Origin: Scolanthus callimorphus
Taxonomy: Eukaryota > Cnidaria > Anthozoa > Actiniaria > Edwardsiidae
Direction: 5' to 3'
Assembly: GCA_033964015.1 (NCBI GenBank)
Contig: CM066915.1
Span: 13,680,372 to 13,744,371 of the forward strand
Length of the DNA stretch: 64,000 nucleotides
Shown here: piece after piece, positions 35,565 to 45,813 of the stretch
Numbering within the stretch: the stretch's first letter is position 1
Layout of the letters: each line of letters begins with the position of its first letter
Notes under the pieces: model-generated
Told to the model about the DNA's origin: nothing
The model's database searches: none
Seen by the model: the letters and a program-made list of their open reading frames with translations, nothing else
Program-made: the position numbers and the translations under genes

Positions 35565-35890
35565 CCTTGCCTCCAAGATAACTGTACCCCTAGCGATGTT
35601 ACCTTCTCGAGATATTGACTTTTCCACTTTTGATGACGTTATCGATTACGTCATGCCACGTGACATTGGTGGTGCACCCCCTTGCCTCCATGATAATCCA
35701 AGTTTGGTCACCTAGCGATGTTGCCTTCTTGAGATATTGACTTTTCTAGTTTTGATGACGTCATCGATTACGTCATACCACGTGACCTTCTTGGTGAACC
35801 CCCCTTGCCTCCAAAATAACTTTACCCAAGTTTGGTCACCTAGCGATGTTGCACTCTTGAGATATTGACTTTTCTAGTCTTTATGACGTC
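35565..35890. repeat. Tandem array of ~115-125-bp units carrying TGACGTCATCGATTACGTCA
   Basis: Three units start CCTTGCCTCC at 35565, 35680 and 35803. Each contains CTAGCGATGTTGC-like, GAGATATTGACTTTTC and then a palindrome (TGACGTTATCGATTACGTCA in unit 1, TGACGTCATCGATTACGTCA in unit 2, a truncated form in unit 3). CACGTGAC follows the palindrome in units 1 and 2. It begins directly at the end of the Penelope-like element. Confidence 0.9.
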
Positions 35891-36966
35891 ATGTCGGACG
35901 AACGAAAGCACAAACCGGAAGGTCGATGCACGCACCTAATTGAATAAAGGTTGCTTTGTTCTTTGGTCTTTCGATTATAGCGCGAAACAAAGGAATTATT
36001 TGCTTCAGTGACCAGGAAACAAAGGCGTTCAATGACCAAATGACCAAAGCAACCTTTTCTGAAACAGGTGTATACACTTGTGTGTTGTTTCCTTTCCTCC
36101 TGCATATAGCTATGGGGTGGGAGCTCCGCTAAAACAACTGCCTACTAGAGTAACGGCATCTCGGCAGTACAAAATTATTCTTTAAACTGCATATTTCTGC
36201 CTTTTACCGCAGTTTTTCAATGTTGTAATATAACTTCTGTACTTAACATACCGTCATAAGATGAAAAAAACTGTCCTACTGAATCTACTGAGTTTTGAGA
36301 GCGAAAAAGGGACTAAATTTAATGCAATCATTTTGGCGGGATGCAAATAAACACTTACTTGACCCACGGGCTATAGGATAGTATATATCAGTATTATTTT
36401 GGAAATTTTATTAGACGAGTTTTTGTGTGTAATAAATCGATTGAAATGTGCTCGTTATTCTTGCAAAAACTTCGCGAATCGCCCTGAAAATGAGACTTTA
36501 CAGCTAAAACGTGACTTGGTCTCTTTTCTCTTGAGTGGGGAAAAGGTGTTAGGCCAAGTAAAAAAAATAAATACATGTTTATCGTCCCCGCCCGCATCGG
36601 TTTTTTGGAGCCGCACCATTTTTTCTTTTCACAAATTGTCTCCAAAACGAAGTCAAACGTCACAAGCGGTTAGAAACTGCTTTGAAATGTGGCTTTAATG
36701 AGCATTGAAATGCTTTATATGAACATAGATTGCCCTTAAGAGTAGTTTATGAAACAGTCGTAGTCATTTTGTACACAAAATATGGCATAAACCAATAAAC
36801 AAGACATAAACAAGGAGCAAAAAGAAATAATAAATAAAAAGTTCAAAAGGGCCGCATGGACACTTTTTTAGAAAGCTCCGGACGATAAACATGTTACTTT
36901 TTTACCTGGCCTTAGTTATCGATGTTACGTTGCGTGTCGGTTAGGTCAGATAACTCAGGCCTACGG
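35891..36966. other. Non-coding stretch
   Basis: A short self-complementary portion (ACCAAAGCAACCTTT / AAAGGTTGCTTTGTTC near 35940-36060) suggests a decayed inverted-repeat element. A GGGAGCTCCGCT tag near 36118 is shared with other repeats in this window. No gene is recognised. Confidence 0.4.
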
Positions 36967-37152
36967 TATAGGATTTTGCGATCCCATAGAATAAACGCAT
37001 TTTTTACTGTGTTGTGTAATGGTTTACTAGGATGACAAAAGACAGGAAAGCTGTGTTACATAGTGTAGGTCAAACAACAAAAATAGGTAGGAAATGGACT
37101 AATACTTACAAATCGTAGGGAACCAAAGGCCAGCAAAAGACGACTAAAGAAA
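36967..37152. repeat. 186-bp direct repeat, copy 1
   Basis: It begins TATAGGATTTTGCGATCCCA and ends AAAAGACGACTAAAGAAA. The matching copy is at 38013-38198, offset exactly 1,046 bp, with one base different in the part I compared (AAACAAC versus AAATAAC). The ends lack the TG...CA of LTRs. Confidence 0.9.
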
Positions 37153-37972
37153 ACCGGCACCAGACATGCTTGAATCAGGGGGACACGGTAATTCACAACA
37201 CTCGAGTGTACACTCTGGTCTGCTTCCGGGGGAGGTACATTAAACTGATATATTTTCCTTCGACTTCCCTCTATTCTACCAATAGTGACAGGGGTGCTTG
37301 CGTCAACAAACTCTGTAAACCTCGATTCATGACTGTTATCGCTCGTCAAAGACATGTGGTTGGTGTATGAGTCCCGAAAAGGATTATTACGTCGACGTTC
37401 AGAAAACTCCCCATAAACTGCATCGATCCACAGTTCTCCGGCTGAAGTTTTTTCGTGATCAGTATCAATTGACATAGCATCAGCATGAAAGGGATTGGGT
37501 GATTTTGCATGCGAAGAAAATAAATTAGGTACTGAATCACAAGGAGCAACATAAAATAAATTCGATCGATCATTGTTCACATGATTTAAAGATGTATCGT
37601 GTTCAAGTTCTGGACGCAGATTGACGTTAAAATGTTCCACTCGTAATCTCAATAGTTCTAATAATGAAGTAACGTCATCAAGATAGCCTTCAATATCTTC
37701 CGCCGGTTCAATCATAACTAAGTCTCTGTGAGAGTTTTTAACCTAGTATACTGAGTTTCCAGTTCATTGAATTTTGTTCGAACGTCAGAAAGCGATTGAG
37801 CATTTGAGACAACGAGCATACCTTCTAGTTCCTTTATTTTTCTTGTGAGTGCTGCCCGGAATCCACATCGCGATCTTTTTCTTCGTAACACTTCCTCCAA
37901 GTGCTTGTCCTCTTCGTAAACGAACTGTAATCTACGTGCACTTTGGCGAGTGTTATGTCCAACAAACTCCAT
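37153..37972 (-). pseudogene. Gag-like or uncharacterised repetitive gene, frameshifted
   Basis: From ATG 37972 on the minus strand an 84-codon frame reads HNTRQSARRL, then EEVLRRKRSRCGFRAALTRK and KIKELEGML. This arginine-rich, coiled-coil composition resembles gag-like N termini found with cnidarian retroelements. After a one-base shift near 37720 a second frame opens (MIEPAEDIEGYLDDVTSLLE) and runs about 190 residues to the right edge of the direct repeat, rich in Ser, Asp and Asn. No zinc knuckle, protease or RT follows. It could also be a host gene exon. No confident family assignment. Confidence 0.4.
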
Positions 37973-38012
37973 GTCGATCCATGAGTCGTCCTTCGAAGGC
38001 GATTTTAAACTA

Positions 38013-38198
38013 TATAGGATTTTGCGATCCCATAGAATAAACGCATTTTTTACTGTGTTGTGTAATGGTTTACTAGGATGACAAAAGACAGGAAAGCTGT
38101 GTTACATAGTGTAGGTCAAATAACAAAAATAGGTAGGAAATGGACTAATACTTACAAATCGTAGGGAACCAAAGGCCAGCAAAAGACGACTAAAGAAA
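38013..38198. repeat. 186-bp direct repeat, copy 2
   Basis: Second copy of the repeat at 36967-37152. On the minus strand each copy contains TTTCTTTAG, then 34 bp, then GTAAGT, which could act as a micro-exon with good splice signals. Confidence 0.9.
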
Positions 38199-38854
38199 TT
38201 TACATAAACGCGGAAGCTTAAAGGAACTGATTTACATTACAAATTATAGAAGGAGCGGGAAAAACAAACAAGTGATTTTACACAAAGAAAAATAAAGATG
38301 AACGTCACATACCTTGATTAGGCGTACAACATACCTGAGGATCCTTCATACGGTAAACGTCGTGCCGGAGAGTGAGACGCGCGGTTCCAATCCAAAACAA
38401 TAGAAAGTTTTCTATCATAAAGTGTAATGAAGCGGCATCCTTTGAAAAAAGTATGGTTCGACAGAAGTTCGATTATGAAATAATTTAGATAGTACGCACG
38501 CTCTGATTGGCTTTAGAGCCATGTTTGCATTTCCCAGTGCAAACATGGCTGTGACGCAACACTTGAGTAATTGGCGAGCCGGTAATTTCAAAACTTTTAC
38601 TTTTAGAAAAAAGTAACATGTTTTAGGCAAAAACATTTATTGAGAAGTTAATATTACTTGGGCAGACATTTGACAAAGCGCATTGAATTCACATAAATCA
38701 TGAGACTCGTAAAATAACATTGTTTTCGCTTCTTTACCTGAGCTGAGTTCGGCACACAGTTCGACAGTCACAAGTCAGTTCGGCAGTCTCGTTTCGTAAT
38801 TCTTAACTAATTCTGCCTCTGGATCCTCGAGTATTAAATGTTTGACAAGCCCAG
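38199..38854. other. Non-coding stretch before the Gmr1-like element
   Basis: No recognisable gene. A local palindromic region CCATGTTTGCATTTCCCAGTG / GCAAACATGG lies near 38520. Confidence 0.4.
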
Positions 38855-39075
38855 TGTGACGAATCTAGTTTGACGCTCCTGGCGTGACGTTGTGTAGTGT
38901 AGACATGTAAATTAGGACGGGCCCGAACAGGACGGCGGATTGTAAGACAACTATGGCGAGTTGTACCGAGCTTGTGAGCGGAGATTTTGCAATGTTATTG
39001 TATCTAAAGAAGAAGTGTTGAGTTTAGAACCCATTAAAGCAAGAGAGTTAGCTATTGGAGACTCCGGTCGTGACA
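38855..39075 (+). repeat. Putative 5' LTR of the Gmr1-like element
   Basis: A TGTGACGAATCTAG start and a GGTCGTGACA end would give a 221-bp LTR. The end is followed directly by TATTTGGTGGCAGCGAGTGG, a typical Ty3/gypsy primer-binding-site region. No matching 3' LTR is visible, so the left boundary is only a guess. Confidence 0.35.
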
Positions 39076-39091
39076 TATTTGGTGGCAGCGA

Positions 39092-39920
39092 GTGGTTTCA
39101 AAGCAGACGTTTGTCGAACGTCTTCAGAAGAATTCACGAGTAAACAAATTCACGTTGATAAAAGAGAAAATGAGTGGCGACAAGAAATCTAAGACAAGAT
39201 CCGGAAAGGAATTTAAAGGTAAATCGGAGTATCCTGATAGCGAAGATGAGCTTGAAGAGTTTAAGTTTTCTGAGATGAAGTCTGAAGCAACAATGACGAG
39301 CGGTGAGTTAGGTAAATGCATGGAATTGCTTACAAACTTTATGATAATTCAAGAGAAGAAACGTGAAGAACAACGTATGGAAGACCGCGAGAGACTGGAA
39401 CGAATGGAATTCCAACGCCTGCAAGAAAAAGAAAGGTATGAAAGAGGAAAGAGAAAGGCTCGAAAAAATGGAAAGCTTACGTGAAGTAGAACGGCGAGAA
39501 GAAAGAGAGAGAATTGAAAGGCTAGAGCGCGCCCATCAAGCGGAGTTGAAGAAATTAAAGGACACAGGTATCCCAAAGCTAGGACCGACGGATGACATTG
39601 AACACTTTTTTACCACTTTTGAGCGTACAGCAGCAACTTATGACTGGCCTAAGGATAAGTGGGTGGTGAAGCTAGCCCCACAGTTGAGCGGCAAGGCTCA
39701 AGCAGCATACGCGGCTATGTCTACTACAGAGATGAATAATTACGACAAGGTTAAAGAAACAATTCTGAAGCGATATGACATTACAGAAGAAACTTATAGA
39801 CAGAGATTTCGATCGACCAAGAAGACAAGGGAAGAGAGTTATAAGGAAATGTATGTCAAGCTGGAAGATTTGTTCAAGAAATGGACAAAACCCGCCAAAA
39901 AAAAAAACGGCGAGTGAGCT
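39092..39920 (+). pseudogene. Gag of the Gmr1-like element
   Basis: A highly charged N-terminal region (lysine, glutamate and arginine runs, coiled-coil-like) leads after a frame change near 39475 to TGIPKLGPTDDIEHFFTTFE and WVVKLAPQLSGKAQAAYAAM. This is the capsid-type region of Ty3/gypsy gags related to SCAN-like folds. NYDKVKETILKRYDITEETY and YVKLEDLFKKW follow. A poly-A run near 39898 causes another frame change into the zinc-knuckle part. Gag forms the virus-like particle. Confidence 0.75.
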
Positions 39921-40560
39921 TAGTGACGTAATTATCATGGAGCAGATGGTAGATGACATGTCCCCTGGAGTACAGATATGGGTCCGGGAACATAAACCAA
40001 AGACGGGATTAGAGGCTGCGGCGTTGGCGGACGACTACCAAGACGCGAGAAAGGGACTTCCAAATGACTTCATACGGAGACCCGCAACTGTCGACAAGTT
40101 GACCACGCCCAACCAAGACACACCCAAAGAGCCACAAGACCCTGAGAAGAATACAGCATCTAAGCCACCCCCGGAAGTGAAGTCGACCTGGAAAAACCGA
40201 CGAAGCGACCGACCACCTATTCGGTGTAGAAGGTGCAACGAAGAGGGACATATCGAGCGATTTTGCACCAATAAGTCCAAGAAAACAGGATACCTGTCCG
40301 AAAAGAGTGGCACGCGAGTTTCTCAAGAGTTCATCGTGAACGGGAAGATAGACGGTCATAGCGCAGAATAGTAGTAGACTCAGGATGTGATATGACACTT
40401 GTACACAGCAACTTTGTCAACCCCGGCAAGGTAAATAACAAGAAGAAGACGCAGTTCAGGTGTATTCACGACCATCAACAGTCATACCCTGACTATTGAA
40501 ATCAATTCCCAACCATACAGGGTTACGGTAGGGGTTAGCAACGACCTACCACGACATGCA
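39890..40560 (+). pseudogene. Nucleocapsid zinc knuckle and aspartic protease region
   Basis: PIRCRRCNEEGHIERFCTNK is a standard C-x2-C-x4-H-x4-C knuckle. A stop at 40371 is followed in a shifted frame by VVDSGCDMTLVHSNFV, the D-S-G active site of the retroelement protease. A segment reading YDVP-like RHALLRKDFPAFVDLI overlaps the next open frame at 40556. Frames are interrupted at least twice. Confidence 0.75.
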
Positions 40561-41960
40561 TTACTTAGGAAAAGACTTTCCTGCTTTTGTCGATCTCATT
40601 AAAGAAGTGAGGAGGGAACAGATAAACGATGGCCTCGTCATGACAAGAGCACAATCTAAGAACGAGAAAGAGAAGCAGGAATGCGAGGAAAAGGAGCAGG
40701 CGGAGTATGAAGCGGACAGGAACCGGCTTCCAGAGCAAGGAGAAGATGAGGACGACAGTTGAAAGATCTTGACACTCAAGTTTTCAGGGATTGCCCATTT
40801 AAGCAGAAGATACGCAAATCTAGATCTGCAAAGCGGAAAGAACGCAAAACGTATTTCGATGTTCAAGAGGATAGTTTAAAATGTGAAGAGGTCATAGACT
40901 TAGATCAGATACGAGATCTACAGAAAGCGGATAAGACACTGGATGTCCTACGATTACAAGCAAGCAAACAGAAATCGACAGATACGGTTCAAATAGTCTT
41001 CAAGGATGCCATCATGTACAGGCACGTGTTCAAAGAGGAATTAGAAGAACCCGTCGAGCAACTAGTCCTTCCAGAACTGTGTCGTCGAGACGTACTACAC
41101 GTGTCCCACGACATTCCGCTAGCTGGTCATCTTGGCAGGAAGACAACTCTAAACAGGATCAAGCAGCGATTTTACTGGCCCAAGATGAGTAAAGAAGTAG
41201 CCGAATACTGCAAAACCTGCGAAACGTGTCAGAAAACATCCAAGCACAACACCAAGTTTCGAGCAAGCTGGTCAAACTGTTTTCAAGAGTAGGAGTTCTC
41301 AGAGAAATTCTGACGGATAAGGGATCGAATTCACATCCAAAGCTGCTGAAGCGAATCTATAAACTCCTATACATCAGAGGTATCACAACATTACCGTACC
41401 ACCCACAGACGGACGGGTTAGTTGAGAGATTTAATGGAACATTGAAGGAAATGATAAGGAAGTTCATAGAATCGAAGCCTCGCATCTGGGATTAGCTATT
41501 ACCGTACTTGTTGTTTGCGTACAGAGAGGTATCACAGGAATCAACGGGGTTTTCGCCATTTGAATTGATCTACGCGTGGAACGTACGCGGTCCATTGGAC
41601 GTCATGAAAGAAATGTGGACGGGAACGATCAGTGGTCCCGAGAATGTGGTGACACATGTATTGAACATCCGAGATCGACTGAAAAAGATGACAGAATTGG
41701 TCAGGGAGACCGCACAGAAGAAGCGGAAGGGAGTGTACGACTCTAAAGCGAAGCCACAGGAGTTTGCACCAGGGCAAGAGGTTTTGTTATTGCTACCGTC
41801 GAGCAAGAATCCATTAGAAGCTAAGTGGCAAGGCCCATATAAGGCGAAGAGGAAGGTCGGACCAGTAGACTACGAGATTGAAATGAGCGACAAGAGAGCC
41901 AAGTCAAAGGTCTACCACGTGAATCTCCTAAAGGAGTTCAATATAAGAGAAGCGCATGCG
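40556..41960 (+). pseudogene. Integrase of the Gmr1-like element, core partly deleted
   Basis: The N-terminal zinc-binding module is seen as VSHDIPLAGHLGRKTTLNRI, then FYWPKMSKEV and CKTCETCQK (H-x-H ... C-x2-C). The catalytic core is cut: at about 41265-41285 the sequence jumps to LREILTDKGSNSHPKLLKRI, which keeps the second aspartate. PYHPQTDGLVERFNGTLKEM keeps the catalytic glutamate; the first aspartate is gone. Downstream in the next frame GQEVLLLLPSSKNPLEAKWQ and GPYKAKRKVG form the C-terminal GPY/F module. This module is in the same open frame as RT. Confidence 0.8.
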
Positions 41961-42877
41961 CTAATTGGCATCACTGTTGTTGATGCAGACAAAGAAGGTG
42001 AGGATAATGATGTTACATGGACAACCGAGGATGAAGATGCGACGGAGTTTGACTTGGGATGTAGTCTAAGTGAAGGACGGAAGAAAGAACTGTCTACACT
42101 TTTAAATAAGTACAGATTCGTATTGAGTAACAAGCCAGGTAAAACCACAGTGATCGAGCATGATATTAAGTTGAAAGACGATGCTGTTCCTGTGAAACAA
42201 AGGCCGTACCCTGTTCCTCAAGCTAAGAGAGATAAGGTTCGAGAGGAGATGGAGTCGATGCTTGATCTGAGAATAATCAAAGAGTCTAACAGCCCATGGT
42301 CATCACCATACGTAATGGTCCCGAAACCGGATGGAACCACGCGATTCTGCGCAAATTACAAGAAGCTGAACAGTATGAGCAAGTTTGATGCGTACCCGAT
42401 GCCGAGAGTGGAAGAGATCATCGGACGCCTAGGTTCCTCTCAATTCATCACCAAGCTGGACCTTTGCAAGGGATACTGGCAAGTCCCACTGTCTGAGCAT
42501 TCAGGAGTACACAGCATTCTCGACTCCAACGGGACTGTACCAAGTATTTACCCTTTGGGTTGCATGGAGTACCGGCGACCTTCCAGAGGATGGTCGACCA
42601 CTTGCTGAAGGGAAAGGAAGGATACGCAGCAGCGTATATGGATGACATAGTAATCTTCAGTGATAGCTGGGAAGAGCATTTGTATCATCTAGAAGATGTA
42701 CATAAGACCCTTAGGGAAGCGGATTTAACAGTCAAGCCAAGCAAATGCAGTTTTGCGCAAGAGCAGGTCAACTACTTAGGTTATGTGGTTGGCCTCAACA
42801 GACCAAGATTCAAGCTATCGTCGAATGGAAACGTCCAACAACAAGTGAAGTCGTTCTTGGGACCTCAAGTGCATTAA
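41960..42877 (+). pseudogene. Reverse transcriptase of the Gmr1-like element
   Basis: It continues in frame from the integrase C terminus. RPYPVPQAKRDKVREEMESM and IIKESNSPWSSPYVMVPKPD are the RT entry. KLDLCKGYWQVPLSEHS is motif A. After a frame change near 42560, GVPATFQRMVDHLL and YAAAYMDDIVIFSDSWEEHL (YMDD, motif C) follow. The region ends near NYLGYVV and QQVKSFLG at about 42875, before RNase H. Confidence 0.85.
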
Positions 42878-42880
42878 GGC

Positions 42881-43933
42881 TTGGTCGAAATGCCAAAAAT
42901 GCCAAAAAATCGTTAAAAAAAATTGTAGAACAAAAATAAAATCATTTAGTCAAACTATTTTGCGTTAAGGTTAAGTATTCGTGCTGGAACAATCCTGGAA
43001 AAATATACGTTACCATGACAACGAGTCACGTGACTTGCTATGGCATGCAAAAGGCGCCTAAATATACGAAGCCTTTGCATTCAATCCAGACGTAAAGACT
43101 GTGCGTCCGTTTGCTTTTGCCGTAATGTCCAAAAGCTGTTTTATACGGTTCCAACGAGGCGCGCTTGATATCTCAGCATAGCATGGAAATATATTTAAAA
43201 ATATACAAAATATCGATTATTTGGTACTAGTTGAGCTATTTTATCGAAATTAGGCATGGATTTCAACCAGCCTCGTTAGTTATACCTAGAATGGAATATA
43301 ATGAAACCATGTAGTGGATAAAGCCTACATATTTCTCGATCAAACTTGAATGCAAAGCGGCTTTAAAAAGCGTATATCAAGTCTATGTTTTGTGCCGCCA
43401 TCTTGAAATGAGCCGCAGGTATGAAGCCAAGTTTAGTCAGCGGATAAGCCCAAGAGATGTATATTCAAGATGGCGGACGAGCTGGCTTCTTCGTGTTCTG
43501 GGGAAACAAATCGGAATATACCGCCTCACAGATAAATTAAGGAAAGTAATCGTTGCTCTATATGTTTATTACACACACCATAAATGTACTTTTATTCCAT
43601 TAAGAGAATAAACGGAGAAATAAATGCCAAACTGAATGATTGTTGTCTCATTTCCACGGACTAGAGTGCATATACGAACGTAAGTAAGTTTACGTGAGTC
43701 TATAATAATATATATACTTCAAGTTGTTTTCCTAGTGCATTACAATAATTTGTTTTCTATCAGATTACAAGATAACGGAGTCACAAGACCCTAATTTAAT
43801 TGAGCTTGGCGCTTAAATTCGAAATTTGATAATTCACAAAAAGCGCGCTAGTCGATCAGCAACAACGTCCCCTTACAAATCGTTATTTACTTCAATTATT
43901 TCTGGTTACGTTTTACTTCACATCAAGTTTCTT
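42881..43933. other. Non-coding stretch with inverted AAGATGGCGG motifs
   Basis: GCCGCCATCTTGAA at 43394-43407 is mirrored by TTCAAGATGGCGG at 43464-43476. AAGATGGCGGC is the known YY1-binding consensus, often found in promoters. The motifs lie about 450 bp upstream of the unidentified gene at 43934 and could mark its promoter; that is inference. Nothing else is recognised. Confidence 0.4.
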
Positions 43934-44309
43934 ATGTCTGGAGGTCTTGTGTCTCCCACGACTTGTGGTTTTGCCCGCATTGCAGCGTATGAAGCAGCAC
44001 TGAAAGCAAAACAGTTTGTAAAAGAACATCAAGATCCCGCCAAATCGCCGAGATCATTTGAGGTAGAAAAGAGATATTACTTTTTCTCTTGCGTATTCCA
44101 AGACAGGGCCGAGTATAACATTCCGGACTATCACACATTTAGAAAAAGGTTTCCAGCCCTAGAAGAAGCAATTAAGAAGTGGAACCCACGAAAAAAACAC
44201 GAGAAAGAAAAATACCTAGAGGATTTCTCTGTTAAACGCTGGCTGGACCTGCCTGAAACAAGGAAGCGAGAACATTCCTTCTCGGACTGTAAGGGTTGCT
44301 ACCAGAATT
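43934..44309 (+). pseudogene. Unidentified transposon-like gene, N-terminal part (left of insertion)
   Basis: The open frame reads MSGGLVSPTTCGFARIAAYE and later RYYFFSCVFQDRAEYNIPDY, HTFRKRFPALEEAIKKWNPR, ending DCKGCYQN at the border of the Ngaro-like element. It is lysine-rich and lacks a domain I recognise. The same last 180 bp recur at 48551-48730, where the frame continues into the rest of the gene. Confidence 0.5.
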
Positions 44310-44782
44310 ACCCTGTTCCAATTGAATAACAACACAACACTCTATTTTGTTTGGCATAAGAGAGGAGTTTATTTCTCAAAAGAAGCGAATCAGAAATAAC
44401 TACAGAACTATCCGAAAGAGAAATAACGCCTCTGCCCACCTGCGAAATCAAGATAAAAGGTGGGAGTGGGGGGAAAGGAATAATAGAGCGATATTCAAGA
44501 TCACAAGCTACACAAGCCAACTGACTAAAGGAATTGCAAGCTGATACGCTAACTCATTTAACCTCTAACGTCACACAACCTGTAACACTATACTAATCCA
44601 ATAATCAACAGTGCAATTAAACATTTTAAGTTAGCTCAAAATAACACAATTACCCTGTTCCAATTGAATAACAACACAACACTCTATTTTGTTTGGCATA
44701 AGAGAGGAGTTTATTTCTCAAAAGAAGCGAATCAGAAATAACTACAGAACTATCCGAAAGAGAAATAACGCCTCTGCCCACC
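44306..44782 (-). repeat. 135-bp direct repeats at the 3' end of the Ngaro-like element
   Basis: Both copies start AATTACCCTGTTCCAATTGA and end AACGCCTCTGCCCACC (44306-44440 and 44648-44782). They looked identical on reading. The 207-bp spacer would correspond to repeat A2. AATT at the outer end is also present in the target gene, so the left junction shows a 4-bp microhomology. Confidence 0.9.
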
Positions 44783-44823
44783 AAACCACCCCAAACAAAA
44801 GAGAGTGCCGTGAGCGAGAAAAA

Positions 44824-45710
44824 TTAACAAATACTACGAGCTACTACTAAGGCCAGCTGCCGCCTCGCAGGCATATCTAAATTCAAATATCCTTTGTAAG
44901 CGTCGGATTTCCATTCCCCGAAAACCTGAATAAGTTCCCCCGGGAGTCCGAGACTAAAAGCGTAATGTGTCCCGCGCCCCGACGAAACGAGTGCCCACGA
45001 AACGAGTGAGGATCCGCAATCCCACTCGCAGCTAGACGCTGCCGAAAAACATCCACGAACAATGATTTGGTAATAGGACGAAGCCGCCCGTCCGAGGCAC
45101 GAAAAGCGAAGGCAGGAGATGCCGGATGCGCAGGAAGAAGTTCTTTCATGCGCAAAAACATCTGAACGGGGCACAATACGCTACCGGGAATAGAAATCAG
45201 AGGCAAACGCAAATGCGGACTACCCAATGGGCGCGTTTTGGACCACTTAAACGAAACCACTAAACCATCGGATGTGAGGGAGATATCCCCCCGACATAGA
45301 TGCTTGGCAGCGCTGAAACTCTCCGACGCAGGAGAAACAATGTTTGAAATACGAGCGAACAAGAAGAAGGAAAACAAAAACGCACACGAAAAGGCAACCG
45401 CATTCGGGACCGAATCATATCCCACTACTATACTTTTCAAAATTGCCACAGTAACAGGCGGAGCCTGACTAGGTATATGCGCGGCCTGACAATCGATTCC
45501 CCTCAGTGTGACTCGCAACTCAAAAGATTGCGAAAACGGAAATTGATATCCTAGAGCAATATGCAAAAACTTAACCCCACTAAGATAATTACGAACCGAA
45601 TTAGGTGTAAAAGTCTGACTGAGAAATTGACAAAATAAGCAAACAGTGTCTAGCGAGGCTGGCAATGGTACTAATTGAAATAGATACAAAAGGATAAATA
45701 AGTCCGCCAT
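44824..45710 (-). pseudogene. Tyrosine recombinase of the Ngaro-like element
   Basis: NSVRNYLSGVKFLHIALGYQ and later SHIP-like AAHIPSQAPPVTVAILKSIV form the N-terminal core-binding part. GDISLTSDGLVVSFKWSKT holds the conserved lysine region. GHSFRRGAGH is the H-x-x-R box. A frame change near 44940 separates it from WKSDAYKGYLNL, which contains the catalytic tyrosine. The enzyme would integrate a circular cDNA without a DDE integrase. The frameshift disables this copy. Confidence 0.85.
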
Positions 45711-45813
45711 TGAGTTCTGTGATTTTTATGAGTTCCTGCAGCGTAAGCGGCTGTTCTTGTCACACGCAGAGCCCTTCGTAGGTGTTGGAGCTGAGAAACT
45801 TGAAAGAAACAAA

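Larger units (their letters stand above)
38855..42880 (+). mobile_element. Gmr1-like Ty3/gypsy retrotransposon, 3'-truncated
   Basis: Gag, zinc knuckle, protease, integrase and reverse transcriptase appear in that order on the plus strand. Integrase ahead of RT is the Ty1/copia-like order, but the RT and GPY/F-type integrase are Ty3/gypsy-like. That combination defines the Gmr1-like group first described from Atlantic cod. The element stops near 42876 inside the RT connection region, so RNase H and the 3' LTR are missing. Several frameshifts and an internal integrase deletion make it non-functional. Confidence 0.8.

Noticed and set aside
36967..38198. Direct repeats as LTRs of a small retrotransposon
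   Set aside because: The ends lack TG...CA, no primer-binding site or polypurine tract is next to them, and the left copy overlaps the open frame.
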